Positions 8,777 through 17,845 of a stretch of DNA of 64,000 nucleotides are shown piece by piece (the stretch's first letter is position 1; every line of letters starts with the position of its first letter). Below the pieces are notes generated by a model, which worked only from the letters and a program-made list of their open reading frames with translations, was not told where the DNA came from and made no database searches. The translations under genes and the position numbers were made by a program. The stretch is from Actinomycetes bacterium (GTDB lineage: Bacteria; Actinomycetota; Acidimicrobiia; Acidimicrobiales; Ilumatobacteraceae), in assembly GCA_025360105.1 (NCBI GenBank), contig JANYCT010000034.1:1-64000 (forward strand), written 5' to 3'.

Positions 8777-9442
8777 TCACGCGCGGCGCTCCCGCTTTCG
8801 GGGCAGCAACGACGACGGGCAGATGTCCTCGAGCACGCAGAACCCACACCGGGGCTTTCTTGCGTCGCACACTCGCCGACCATGAAGGATGGTACGCAGG
8901 CTGAACGGCCCCCACTCAACCGAGGGCAGGTATCCGCTCAGCTCCCGCTCAACCTTCACCGGGTCGTCGTGCTCGGTGAGGGCGAGTTTGCGGCTGAGTC
9001 TGCCGACATGGGTGTCAACTGGCAGGCCTGGCAGCCCAAACACCACGCTGCGCACGACATTGCCCGTCTTGCGGCCAACTCCGGGCAACGTGACCAGGTC
9101 ATCGAGATCGGTCGGCACCGCACCATCGAAACGTTCGACCAGGGCTACCGCCATGCCGATCAGGTTTTTCGATTTCGCCTGATAGAACCCTGTTGAGCGT
9201 ACGATCGTCTCCACATCAGCCGGGTTGGCTACCGCCAATGCCTGAGGGGTCGGATACGCAGCGAACAACACCGGGGTCACCATGTTGACCCGCGCGTCCG
9301 TGCACTGCGCCGACAGGATGGTGGCGGCGAGCAACTCGAAAGCGTTGTTGTGATCGAGCTCGCACATCGCCTCCGGATACGCGAGGGCGAGCCTGCGGGC
9401 CACCTCGCGCGTGCGGGTCTTGGGGGTACGAGGAGACGACAC
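8777..9442 (-). CDS. nth: Endonuclease III
   Basis: A DNA glycosylase/AP lyase that removes oxidised pyrimidines in base excision repair. It has 221 residues. The helix-hairpin-helix LPGVGRKTGNVV contains the catalytic Lys (about 125), and the catalytic Asp is in VDTHVGRLS (about 143). The C-terminal CDARKPRCGFCVLEDIC matches the C-x6-C-x2-C-x5-C [4Fe-4S] site. The start is a GTG. It is convergent with the small gene before it and divergent from mshD, 42 bases away. Confidence 0.95.
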   Translation of the reverse strand: MSSPRTPKTRTREVARRLALAYPEAMCELDHNNAFELLAATILSAQCTDARVNMVTPVLFAAYPTPQALAVANPADVETIVRSTGFYQAKSKNLIGMAVALVERFDGAVPTDLDDLVTLPGVGRKTGNVVRSVVFGLPGLPVDTHVGRLSRKLALTEHDDPVKVERELSGYLPSVEWGPFSLRTILHGRRVCDARKPRCGFCVLEDICPSSLLPRKRERRA

Positions 9443-9484
9443 CGTCTCAGACTAGGCACCACCCAAGCCGGTAACCTCACAACG

Positions 9485-10378
9485 ATGCAATCTGTGGAGG
9501 TCACGACGCGCCTAGACCCGGCGCATGCCTCGTCGGTGATGCAACTGATCGCTCGGGCAGAGTCCGCCAGCGGCTTTCGACCAGTCTCGGATCAGTTCTG
9601 GCTGGATCTCACCAGAACAACTGATGCATTCGTGCGAGTCCTGATCCACGATGCTGATGTGATCGCCTACGCCCAAGCGGCCGAGAACGGCGACGGTACT
9701 TGGTCGGTCGAGTTGGTCGTAGAACCGACCACCAGCGATCAGATCGACACATTGGCTCGGATCGCGCTTCGAGCGATCACGGAGGCTGTGCGGAATCGTG
9801 GCGGCACGTCGATGAGTTGGCTCGTCTTCGCACCATCTGTCATTCATGACCAAGTAGCCGATGACTTCGGGCTCAGACCAACGCGGCGGCTCTACCAGAT
9901 GACCCGTTCGTTGCCCACCGGCATCGCATTCGAGGTGGTCACCCGACCGTTCGTGCCCGGCGCCGACGACGAGGCGTGGCTGGGGGTGAACCAACGTGCG
10001 TTTGCGTGGAATCCCGAACAGGGCGATTGGTCACTGCAGTCTCTGCAGGCGCGCATGGCCGAGCCGTGGTTCGATCCGAGCGGGTTTCTCGTGCACGAGC
10101 GCGAGGGCCGTCTTGCGGGCTTCTGTTGGACGAAGGTGCATGCCCAACGCGAACCTCATATCGGCGAGATTTATGTCATCGCAGTGGATCCTGACTTTCA
10201 TGGTCTGGGGCTCGGGCGGGCCCTCACGCTGGCCGGACTCGATCACCTCGCCGGTCGCGGCATCACTCACGGCATGCTCTTCGTCGATGCCGACAACACC
10301 TCGGCGGTCAGCCTGTACGACGCTTTGGGTTTCAGCGTGAAACGCGTCGACTGCGTCTACCACGGCCCGATCACCTAG
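9485..10378 (+). CDS. mshD: Mycothiol synthase
   Basis: Acetylates Cys-GlcN-Ins with acetyl-CoA in the last step of mycothiol synthesis, the main low-molecular-weight thiol of actinobacteria. It has 297 residues and two tandem GNAT domains: a degenerate N-terminal half, and a C-terminal half with the acetyl-CoA site EIYVIAVDPDFHGLGLGRAL followed by DADNTSAVSLYDALGF. This combination is diagnostic for MshD. The ATG at 9485 is chosen because the ORF track's start lies inside the divergent nth gene. The next gene starts 20 bases downstream. Confidence 0.88.
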   Translation: MQSVEVTTRLDPAHASSVMQLIARAESASGFRPVSDQFWLDLTRTTDAFVRVLIHDADVIAYAQAAENGDGTWSVELVVEPTTSDQIDTLARIALRAITEAVRNRGGTSMSWLVFAPSVIHDQVADDFGLRPTRRLYQMTRSLPTGIAFEVVTRPFVPGADDEAWLGVNQRAFAWNPEQGDWSLQSLQARMAEPWFDPSGFLVHEREGRLAGFCWTKVHAQREPHIGEIYVIAVDPDFHGLGLGRALTLAGLDHLAGRGITHGMLFVDADNTSAVSLYDALGFSVKRVDCVYHGPIT

Positions 10379-10398
10379 AGAGTTGCGAGGACGCAATC

Positions 10399-12210
10399 AT
10401 GCCGACAATCGAGGAACTCCCCCGCTGGGATGTGCGTGACGTACACGAGTCATTTTCGGCCCGTTCGTTTCTGGCGGCGATGGAGAGCGCGTCGGCCGAC
10501 ACCGACCGGCTCGCCGCAATCTTCGAGCAACACGGCATCCGCGCTGTGCAACCGCGCTCTGTCGATGCCGCCGACGGTGAAACCGCTGATGTCATCATCA
10601 CTGCACTCAATGCGTGGCAGTTGCAATTGCAATATCTGTCATCGTACGTGCAAGCGACCGTCAGCACCGATAGCTACAACGAGTCAGCACAGGCTCTTTC
10701 CAGCGAACTGCAGAGCTTGTCGGCTCGCGGTCAATCGCTGTTCGCCCGCCTTGTCGATTGGGTGGCTGCGCTCGGACCACGCGAACTCGCCACAGTCAGT
10801 ACCCAAGCCCACGAACACCTCGGGCCGCTGATGCTCCTCGCACGACGAGCCGAACACCAGATGAGCGAGATCGAGGAGGGCCTGTATGCAGAGCTCACCC
10901 CAACGAGTTCGTCGGCGTGGGCGCGTCTGCACAGCGATGTGACATCACAGTTGCAGGCCGAGGTTCCATGGCCCGACGGCGAGCGTCGTCGGCTGCCGAT
11001 GGCGAGCGTACGCGGCCTTGCCACACACGCCGACCCGGCGGTTCGCCAAGCCGGATTCGACGCCGAAATGCAGGCATGGCCCACCGTTGCCGTGGTCTGC
11101 GCCGCTGCGATGAACGGCATCAAGGGTGAAGCGAACGCGATCAACAGCCGGCGTCACTGGGCATCACCGCTTGACGCTGCACTCTTCTCAAACAGCGTCA
11201 GCCGCCCGACGTTCGACGCGATGCAGGCGGCCGTCGACGCATCGCTCGCCGACTTCCGCCGATGGATGCGCGTCAAAGCAAGGCGTCATGGACATAGCTC
11301 CGCACTGCCGTGGCGTGATCTCGTTGCGCCGCTGCCAACAGCCCCTGCCTCGATCACCTGGAGCGACGGTCTCGGGATCGTCCGCAATGCCTTCGCCTCA
11401 TACGGCGGCACGCTTGCTGGTCTCGTGGATCGCGCGATCGACGAGAAATGGATCGATGCCGAGCCGCGCGACGGCAAGCGAGGCGGCGCATTTTGTGCGC
11501 CGTTCGTTGGTGATCGTTCGCTCGTGTTCCTCAACTGGACGGGCAGCGTCGACTCTGCCCAAACAACAGCACACGAGTTGGGGCACGCCTATCACAACAC
11601 CCAACTCGTGCACCGCACGCCGCTACAACGTCGGCTGCCGATGGCGCTCGCCGAAACTGCGAGCATTTTCTGCGAGACACTTGTGGTCGAGGAGGGACTG
11701 CAACGACTCGCTGGCGCTGACCGCCTCGCCCTGCTCGATGTCGATCTGCAGGGTTCAGCACAGGTGGTGGTCGATATTCGCAGCCGCTTCCTGTTCGAGA
11801 CCGAGGTCTTTGCTCGTCGCCAGCGTCGTACCCTTGGCGTAGGCGAACTCAACGACATGATGCTCGACGCACAGCAGGCGGCATACGGTGATGGGCTCGA
11901 TCACACGACGGCCCATCGGTACATGTGGGCTGTGAAAGGCCACTACTACGGCAGCCACTTCTACAACTGGCCCTACACATATGGATTGCTTTTCGGACTC
12001 GGTCTCTTCGCCCAATATCAGGCCGACCCTGATCGTTTCCGTAGCGGTTACGACGACCTGTTATCGCACGTCGGAATGAACACGGCCGAGGAGCTGGGCG
12101 CCTCATTCGGGCTCGACGTGACCGACGAGTCGTTTTGGATGGCCAGCGTCGAGGTGTTGCGGGCGCGTATCAGCGAATACGAACGCTTGGCGCAACAGGT
12201 TCCCGAATGA
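10399..12210 (+). CDS. M3-family oligoendopeptidase
   Basis: A 603-residue zinc metallopeptidase that cleaves short peptides in the cytosol. The HELGH motif (about residues 392-396, within TTAHELGHAYH) supplies two His ligands and the catalytic Glu; the third ligand is the Glu in MALAETASIFCE. The AVKGHYYGSHFYNWPYTYGLLFG segment near the C-terminus is typical of the PepF branch. No signal peptide is present. Its stop overlaps the rlmN start (ATGA), so the two are co-translated. Confidence 0.92.
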   Translation: MPTIEELPRWDVRDVHESFSARSFLAAMESASADTDRLAAIFEQHGIRAVQPRSVDAADGETADVIITALNAWQLQLQYLSSYVQATVSTDSYNESAQALSSELQSLSARGQSLFARLVDWVAALGPRELATVSTQAHEHLGPLMLLARRAEHQMSEIEEGLYAELTPTSSSAWARLHSDVTSQLQAEVPWPDGERRRLPMASVRGLATHADPAVRQAGFDAEMQAWPTVAVVCAAAMNGIKGEANAINSRRHWASPLDAALFSNSVSRPTFDAMQAAVDASLADFRRWMRVKARRHGHSSALPWRDLVAPLPTAPASITWSDGLGIVRNAFASYGGTLAGLVDRAIDEKWIDAEPRDGKRGGAFCAPFVGDRSLVFLNWTGSVDSAQTTAHELGHAYHNTQLVHRTPLQRRLPMALAETASIFCETLVVEEGLQRLAGADRLALLDVDLQGSAQVVVDIRSRFLFETEVFARRQRRTLGVGELNDMMLDAQQAAYGDGLDHTTAHRYMWAVKGHYYGSHFYNWPYTYGLLFGLGLFAQYQADPDRFRSGYDDLLSHVGMNTAEELGASFGLDVTDESFWMASVEVLRARISEYERLAQQVPE

Positions 12211-13301
12211 GCAACGCTGCACGCCCGACGCGCTACGACGTCACGCGAGCGCAGTTGGGTGAGTTGCTCCACAGCGAGCCCCGCTTTCGCGTCGACCAGC
12301 TCTGGAAGGGCCTCTACGAACAGCTCGGCGACCCTGCCGACCTCACTGCGCTTCCCAAGGCGCTCCGCGCGCGACTCGATGCTGAGCTGCCGGTAGCGCT
12401 CACCACCATGGTCGAACGCGTCAATGACCATGGCGACACGGTGAAGTATCTGTTCGAGCTACCCGGTGGCAGCCGCATCGAAACCGTTTTGATGCTGTAT
12501 CCCGACCGCGTCACGGTCTGCGTCAGCAGCCAAGCTGGTTGCGCGATGGGATGTGGCTTCTGCGCCACGGGCCAAGCAGGTTTCACCCGCCAACTCTCCG
12601 CGGGTGAGATCCTCGAGCAGGTCGTCCGTGCGGCCCGCAAGGCTCGAGAGCTCAACCGTCGACTTGCCAATGTGGTGTTCATGGGCATGGGCGAGCCGCT
12701 CGCCAACGAGGCCAACGTGTGGGCCGCTATCGAACGGATCAACAGCGACATCGGGCTCGGAGCACGCCACATCACGGTGTCCACGGTCGGTCTTGTTCCC
12801 GGCATCAAACGACTCACCGAGTGGCCGATGCAGGTGAACCTCGCTGTGTCGTTACATGCCGCCAACGACGAGCTGCGTGACGAGATGTTGCCGATCAACC
12901 GCCGCTATCCGCTCGGTGTCCTGATGGACGCCTGCGCCGACTACCTCATCGCCAAGGGGCGTCGACTCAGTTTCGAGTGGGCACTCATCGACGGCGTGAA
13001 TGATCGCGACAGCGATGCGCGCGAACTGGCGGCGCTTTGCCGGTCACTGCCCTTGGCGGCCCACGTGAACCTGATTCCCCTCAATCCGACCCCGGGTTAT
13101 CCGACGCGCGGCACTCCTATCTCGCGTGTGCACCAATTCCGCGATCGACTCGAGCAGCTCGGCGTCAACGCAACGGTACGACGCAACCGCGGCACCGACA
13201 TCGATGCCGCATGCGGTCAGTTGGCCGCCGGACAGCCGGTGCAGCAAATTACCCTCGGCCGTCGCTTGCATCAACGTGCAGATCATCGACCGGATGAGTA
13301 G
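12207..13301 (+). CDS. rlmN: 23S rRNA A2503 / tRNA A37 C2-methyltransferase
   Basis: A radical-SAM enzyme that methylates C2 of A2503 in 23S rRNA and A37 of some tRNAs. It has 364 residues. The cluster motif CAMGCGFC (Cys about 112, 116 and 119) binds [4Fe-4S]. VVFMGMGEPLAN and VNLAVSLHAAND are typical, and the Cys in TDIDAACGQL is the likely resolving cysteine. ATG 12207 overlaps the oligopeptidase stop. Its last 53 bases overlap the convergent DUF6285 gene. Confidence 0.95.
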   Translation: MSNAARPTRYDVTRAQLGELLHSEPRFRVDQLWKGLYEQLGDPADLTALPKALRARLDAELPVALTTMVERVNDHGDTVKYLFELPGGSRIETVLMLYPDRVTVCVSSQAGCAMGCGFCATGQAGFTRQLSAGEILEQVVRAARKARELNRRLANVVFMGMGEPLANEANVWAAIERINSDIGLGARHITVSTVGLVPGIKRLTEWPMQVNLAVSLHAANDELRDEMLPINRRYPLGVLMDACADYLIAKGRRLSFEWALIDGVNDRDSDARELAALCRSLPLAAHVNLIPLNPTPGYPTRGTPISRVHQFRDRLEQLGVNATVRRNRGTDIDAACGQLAAGQPVQQITLGRRLHQRADHRPDE

Positions 13302-13653
13302 CGAAATATCCTTCGAGGTACTTGGGGTTCGCGACCGTCAGCTTGTCGCGTACGCCTGACCACACTGCTTCTCGTACCGCTTCGGCCTGGGGACCGTGAT
13401 CGAGGACCTCGCCTGAACGAATCGCAGCGGCGAGTTCATCATCGGTTGCGAACCCCAGCTCCGCGAGTCGCGTCGCGTGCGCCGCTGCCTGGCCGTGGCC
13501 GACTTCGAGTTCGCGTTCGACCATCGCCAGTACGTTGATGGCAACACGGGCATGGAACTGCACCCCTCCCGAGGTGGCGGGGAGCACGTCGCGTTCTAGC
13601 CATTCGCGCACTGACTCGACGAGCTGCTGTGCCGAGGGCGCATCGTGGGGCAT
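13249..13653 (-). CDS. DUF6285 domain protein
   Basis: A 134-residue protein starting MPHDAPSAQQLVESVREWLE, with FHARVAINVLAMVERELEVG typical of DUF6285. Genes of this family are usually found next to a phosphotransferase of the APH type and an acyl-CoA dehydrogenase; here only the phosphotransferase is present, upstream with a one-base overlap (TGATG). The function is unknown. The C-terminus overlaps the end of convergent rlmN by 53 bases. Confidence 0.75.
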   Translation of the reverse strand: MPHDAPSAQQLVESVREWLERDVLPATSGGVQFHARVAINVLAMVERELEVGHGQAAAHATRLAELGFATDDELAAAIRSGEVLDHGPQAEAVREAVWSGVRDKLTVANPKYLEGYFATHPVDDLHVDASDGRG

Positions 13654-14600
13654 CACCAGCGACCCTCGAGTGCCAGGAACAGGTCGTGCTCGTTCTCGCA
13701 AACGCGCCGACCGATCGCGGCGAGTTCGTGGCTACGCGTGAATCCGGAAATGTGTGCTTGCGCCTGCACGATGCACATAATTCCCCACTTGAGCGTGCCG
13801 AGCACCTCCCACCAGCGCACGACCTCGGCATCCACGTTCACGCCGGTGGCACGCGCGTACTCGTCGAACAGCTCGTCGTATTGGCCCACACCCGCGACCG
13901 GCTTGTCCGATCCGAACCGCCACGCCTTCACACACAACCAACCGAGATCCTCCATCGGATCACCGAGGTGGGCTAGCTCCCAGTCGAGTACAGCACGAAG
14001 GCCATCGGGGCCAACCATGATGTTGCCGAGGCGGAAATCGCCATGCACCACCCGCACCTTGCCAGCGTCTGGGCGGTGTTCGTGGAGCCAGCGAAAGGCC
14101 AGCTCGAACGTGGGGTGAGGGTGCGCGAGCGTGTCGAGCACCTCGCGATACTGCTGAATCTGGTCGGCGGGTTGCAGCGATGGCACCGTGGTCGGATCAA
14201 TGGAGTGCAACGCCGCAAGCGCATGAGCCAGTTGGCTCGCAAGATGCTCGCGTGCAGTCGCAAACGCATCGTCGCGCAGGATTTTGCGAGCAATCGTCTC
14301 ACCTGCCACGCAACTGAGCACCATGTATGCCGCTCCGAGATCGGACACGTCGGTGGACGCAGTGATCACCTCGGGCACCGGCACACCTGCGGCGAGGGCA
14401 GCCCTCAAGACCGAGAACTCGGTTGCCATGTCGCGAACATCGCCACCGCGTTGGCGCTGCACGATCAGCGGACGCGAATCAGCCACGAAACTCCACGTTT
14501 CACGCGAGGCACCACCGGTGAGGCGAGTGAGGTCGGTGATAGCTGCACCGCCGAGCACCATCGACAACGATGCGGCGAGATCGTCGTGGCTCATGCTCAT
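13653..14600 (-). CDS. APH-type phosphotransferase family protein
   Basis: A 315-residue member of the aminoglycoside/choline-kinase-like fold. The catalytic loop VHGDFRLGNIM (Asp as base) and the metal-binding DWELAHLGDPMEDLGWL are both intact, and LTGGASRETWSF is the glycine-rich start. This subgroup is commonly linked with acyl-CoA dehydrogenases, and antibiotic resistance is not implied. ATG 14600 is preferred, although another ATG lies at 14594. It is coupled to the DUF6285 gene. Confidence 0.85.
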   Translation of the reverse strand: MSMSHDDLAASLSMVLGGAAITDLTRLTGGASRETWSFVADSRPLIVQRQRGGDVRDMATEFSVLRAALAAGVPVPEVITASTDVSDLGAAYMVLSCVAGETIARKILRDDAFATAREHLASQLAHALAALHSIDPTTVPSLQPADQIQQYREVLDTLAHPHPTFELAFRWLHEHRPDAGKVRVVHGDFRLGNIMVGPDGLRAVLDWELAHLGDPMEDLGWLCVKAWRFGSDKPVAGVGQYDELFDEYARATGVNVDAEVVRWWEVLGTLKWGIMCIVQAQAHISGFTRSHELAAIGRRVCENEHDLFLALEGRW

Positions 14601-14666
14601 AGGCTCGCACACGATCAGAACGGCGAGAGAAGCGGGCGAACCGCTTGCCAAACGACTCGCAAAGGT

Positions 14667-15875
14667 TCAGCAGTTCGCTGCCACCGTGGGATACGGATCG
14701 ACCGCGGGTCCACCGAGGGGATGAATCTCGAAGTGCAGATGGGGCGTCGAAAACTTCGCGTTACCGGTATCGCCCACGTAGCCGATCACCTCACCTTTCA
14801 CCACGTTGCCCAGCTTCGCGTAGGAGTCGAGATGTGCGTAGTAATACTTGTTGCCATCGGCGCCGGAAAACCAGATGGTGGTGCCGCCGAGCTCGTTCTG
14901 CTGAGGAGTAGCAACACCATCGACCACCGCGACAATGGTGGTTCCGCGGGGACTGATCATGTCGACACCTTCGTGCTTACGACCTCCCGAACGCGGTTCG
15001 CCCCAGGTATCGGCGAATCCGGTCGGCCCCTGAATCGGACAGACCCACTCCGCGCCGCTGCCATACACCTGACCGGCTCCAGCACCTGGGCGCCCACCCG
15101 AGCCGCCGCTGCCCGTGGTGCCACCGGCCGAGCCACCCGACGCGGTGTTACCGCTCTTCACGCCCTGGCCGATGTCGCCGCCATCGGAGCCAGCGCCGAC
15201 GGCTTTGGCCTGATCGTTCTTGAGTTGGTCGGCAGCGACGAGTGCCAATTGCTCAGCATTCTTCTGCCGCTGCGCGTCGAGGGCCTTCTTCACAGCCTCG
15301 CTGGTGAGCCGCTGGTTCTCAACGATCTTCAAGAGTTCGACCTCTTTGAGCGCAGCATCCTGCTTGGCGGCGTAGTCCCGCTGGGCGGCCGCATAGTCCC
15401 GCGCAGTCCTGTCTGCCTTGACCTTCTTCTCGTCGAGTTGCTTGTGGATGTCGGCGAATTCGTCGAGGCTGCTCGATGACGCCTCGTTGATGATGTCGAC
15501 CAGAACTGCCGTCTGCGCCTGCTCGGTGGGGCCGACGTTGCCCGATAGCAATGCGATGCCGGTCGTTCCGGTGCCGATGTAGCGATGTACGGCAACGGCT
15601 TCGACGGTCTTTTGCAGTGCATCGGCCTTGCGTTGCAATGCGGCAACCTCGGCATCGACGGAGGACCTCTCGTCGTTCAGCAGCTCGAGCTTGGACTCTG
15701 CTGCAGCCCACGCGTCGGCAGCCGCATTGGCGCGGTCGCGTGCCGCAGTGATTGCACGCGCTGCATCCTCGGCGGTTCCAGAGCCGCTATCGGCCCGCGC
15801 TGACTCGTGCCCGATGAGCGGTGTGCTCACCGTGCACAGCACAACAACCAGGAGAAAACTTCCGAGCTTGCGCAT
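14667..15875 (-). CDS. Secreted M23 peptidoglycan endopeptidase with coiled coil
   Basis: 402 residues. An N-terminal signal peptide (MRKLGSFLLVVVLCTVSTPL) is followed by a long charged coiled coil (about residues 35-235), a Gly/Ser-rich linker (about 240-290) and a C-terminal LytM/M23 domain. Zinc ligands are seen in RKHEGVDM (His, Asp) and HLHFE (His). The layout matches NlpD/EnvC-like and RipA-partner envelope proteins that cleave, or activate cleavage of, peptidoglycan cross-links. The metal-site residues look complete, so it is probably active. Confidence 0.9.
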   Translation of the reverse strand: MRKLGSFLLVVVLCTVSTPLIGHESARADSGSGTAEDAARAITAARDRANAAADAWAAAESKLELLNDERSSVDAEVAALQRKADALQKTVEAVAVHRYIGTGTTGIALLSGNVGPTEQAQTAVLVDIINEASSSSLDEFADIHKQLDEKKVKADRTARDYAAAQRDYAAKQDAALKEVELLKIVENQRLTSEAVKKALDAQRQKNAEQLALVAADQLKNDQAKAVGAGSDGGDIGQGVKSGNTASGGSAGGTTGSGGSGGRPGAGAGQVYGSGAEWVCPIQGPTGFADTWGEPRSGGRKHEGVDMISPRGTTIVAVVDGVATPQQNELGGTTIWFSGADGNKYYYAHLDSYAKLGNVVKGEVIGYVGDTGNAKFSTPHLHFEIHPLGGPAVDPYPTVAANC

Positions 15876-15981
15876 GACCGTGCGGACTCTACCTCTCAGA
15901 CTGGTCGTTGGACATTCAGGCCGGTGTGCGCTCGCCCACCGTTTCAGTATCGGAATCTTGCGGCTCTAACCTGAGGATTTC

Positions 15982-16821
15982 ATGCCCAAGCACCCACCAC
16001 CGCCCGCAAACCGTCGCGTTCCTCCTGCAGACGAAGCGCTCCGATTCGAACACGTCACGTTCGTTCGCGACGGGCGACGGATCCTCGACGACATCGACTG
16101 GTTGGTGCGCGTGCACGAGCGATGGCTGATCTTGGGCGCCAACGGCTCTGGCAAGACCACCCTGGTGCGTTTGGCCTCGATGTACGAGCACCCGTCATCT
16201 GGATCAGTCACCGCTCTGGGTGAGACACTCGGAAGCACCGACGTGCGCCAACTCAGACGGCGCATCGGCGTGATGTCGGCTGCGCTCGGAGCGCAACTGC
16301 GACCGCAACTCAGCGCCCAAGACACTGTGGTCACTGCGAAATTCGCCGCGCTCGAAACGTGGTGGCACACCTATACCGACGACGACTATGGGCGCGCACG
16401 CGAATGCCTTGCGCGACTCGGCGTCGAACACTACGCAGAACGCACGATGGGCACACTTTCGAGCGGCGAACAGCAGCGAGTGCTGTTGGCGCGGGCGCTG
16501 ATGAACGAACCAGGTCTGCTCGTGCTCGACGAGCCAAGCGCTCGGCTTGATCTCGGCGGCCGGGAGCAACTTGTTGCTGCGCTGGCCGAGCTCACCACGG
16601 ATCCTGCGGCGCCGCCGCTGATCCTGGTCACTCACCATGTCGACGAGGTGCCGCCAGGAATGACTCATGTGCTACTGCTGCGCGACGGAGCGGTGCTCGC
16701 AGCCGGCGAGATCGATGCAGTACTCACCGCTGACGCGTTGAGCGAATGCTTCGGCGTGCCGCTGTTGCTCGAGCGTCGCAGCGACGGGCGCCTTACGGCG
16801 TGGTCCCGGCGATCAGACTGA
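15982..16821 (+). CDS. ABC transporter ATP-binding protein
   Basis: A 279-residue stand-alone ATPase. Walker A is ILGANGSGKTTL, the signature LSSGEQQRVLLARAL, Walker B LLVLDEPSARLD and the switch His is in LVTHHVDE. It resembles the ModF/YlmA-type ATPases that lack an adjacent permease, and none is seen here, so its partner or role is open. Its 3' end overlaps the convergent SRPBCC gene by 29 bases. Confidence 0.9.
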   Translation: MPKHPPPPANRRVPPADEALRFEHVTFVRDGRRILDDIDWLVRVHERWLILGANGSGKTTLVRLASMYEHPSSGSVTALGETLGSTDVRQLRRRIGVMSAALGAQLRPQLSAQDTVVTAKFAALETWWHTYTDDDYGRARECLARLGVEHYAERTMGTLSSGEQQRVLLARALMNEPGLLVLDEPSARLDLGGREQLVAALAELTTDPAAPPLILVTHHVDEVPPGMTHVLLLRDGAVLAAGEIDAVLTADALSECFGVPLLLERRSDGRLTAWSRRSD

Positions 16822-17239
16822 GGAGTCGATCCCGGCTGGTGTTGATCTCATCAGCCAACGCTCTCTCGACAAGGCCACCCGACCACAGCCCACCCCCGTA
16901 ATGCAAGCGCATCTCCAGATGACTCCCTGTTTCGGCGGGAGCGACGATGGCACTCAGTCGCCACATGCTGTGTTGACGGCCGTCGGTCTCAGAGCGCTCG
17001 AACACGACCTCCGAGTCGGTCGTGCACGTGACCCGAGTCATCGTGAGCCGCTTCGATCGAGAGAACGGGCCGATTCGGGCACGGAGCTCGACGTCCCACG
17101 CAGGTCGTCCGTCGCGGTCGTCGACGCGATCGGCCCGGTGCACCAACCCCATCCACGGTACGTAGCAGGACAGATCATCGATCCAGCCGAAGAGTTCGGC
17201 AACCGTACAGGGCGCTGACAAATCAGCCGAGATATCCAC
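16793..17239 (-). CDS. SRPBCC (START-like) family protein
   Basis: A 148-residue helix-grip protein of the polyketide-cyclase/START-like superfamily, recognised by VAELFGWIDDLSCYVPWMGLV at the start and a long C-terminal helix (GGGLWSGGLVERALADEINTSRDRLL). Members bind hydrophobic ligands in a deep pocket. No catalytic residues can be assigned. GTG start at 17239. It overlaps the ABC gene tail by 29 bases. Confidence 0.75.
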   Translation of the reverse strand: MDISADLSAPCTVAELFGWIDDLSCYVPWMGLVHRADRVDDRDGRPAWDVELRARIGPFSRSKRLTMTRVTCTTDSEVVFERSETDGRQHSMWRLSAIVAPAETGSHLEMRLHYGGGLWSGGLVERALADEINTSRDRLLSLIAGTTP

Positions 17240-17377
17240 GCGTGAAGTATCGCCGCTTGCTCATCGGCTCCTCACAATTTGCTCACATCTGCCAACCATC
17301 ATGATCCACAAGCGGAACGAAACACCGCCCGGTAATCACCCCCAACACACATCACAGAAGGAAAACGGAGAACAATC

Positions 17378-17749
17378 ATGAACATCGGATCCAAGATCGG
17401 TGCCGCAGTGCTCGCAATCGCCATCACGGTCGGTGGCGCATCGGCGGCATTCGCAGGCGGCAACTCGAACCCCACCGTCGACGGCACCAGCGCCGGCCGC
17501 CATCACCTCACGGTGGAGCAGGTCTGCGCCAACAAGGACCAAATCGTCGCCAAGCTCACCGAGCATCAGACCAAGCTGACCGCCCGAATCGCGAAGATGA
17601 CCGAGCTGAGCAAGCAGGCAACAACCAACGGACACACCGAGCGCGCTGCGAAGATCGATGCCCGCATCGCCAAGGCACAAGCCCGTCTCGACAAGGTCAC
17701 CGCTCGTATCGCCAAGGCACCGGAGTGGATCGCAGCTCACTGCAGCTAA
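17378..17749 (+). CDS. Small secreted helical protein
   Basis: A 123-residue protein with a clear signal peptide (AAVLAIAITVGGASAAFAGG, cleavage near AFA-GG). The mature part is rich in Lys, Ala, Thr and Ile, with repeated KxxARIxKx patterns (LTARIAKMTEL, KIDARIAKAQARL, KVTARIAKAPEW) that predict an antiparallel coiled coil. Two Cys (VCANK and the C-terminal HCS) could form a disulfide. The start has a good site (CGGAG). It is followed by a strong hairpin, so it is a monocistronic unit. The function is unknown. Confidence 0.8.
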   Translation: MNIGSKIGAAVLAIAITVGGASAAFAGGNSNPTVDGTSAGRHHLTVEQVCANKDQIVAKLTEHQTKLTARIAKMTELSKQATTNGHTERAAKIDARIAKAQARLDKVTARIAKAPEWIAAHCS

Positions 17750-17786
17750 TTCGTCGACTCCGACGTCAGTCCCCCCAACCACCACC

Positions 17787-17822
17787 CATGTGGCGCCTCG
17801 ACACTTGTCGGGGCGCCACATG
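17787..17822. terminator. Long hairpin terminator
   Basis: CATGTGGCGCC pairs with GGCGCCACATG over 11 bp, continued inward by a T-G pair and CGACA/TGTCG, giving a 17-bp stem with a tiny loop. It sits 37 bases after the secreted-protein stop and 24 bases before the end of the convergent DUF3499 gene, so it likely ends both transcripts. Confidence 0.85.
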
Positions 17823-17845
17823 CGCGCGCAGCATGTTTGTGCCTC

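Noticed and set aside
13653-14600. Antibiotic-resistance aminoglycoside phosphotransferase
   Set aside because: The fold is shared, but the pairing with DUF6285 places it in the acyl-CoA-dehydrogenase-linked subgroup, with no sign of resistance context.
14043-15479. A 478-codon plus-strand ORF
   Set aside because: Antisense to the phosphotransferase and M23 genes; low-information composition.
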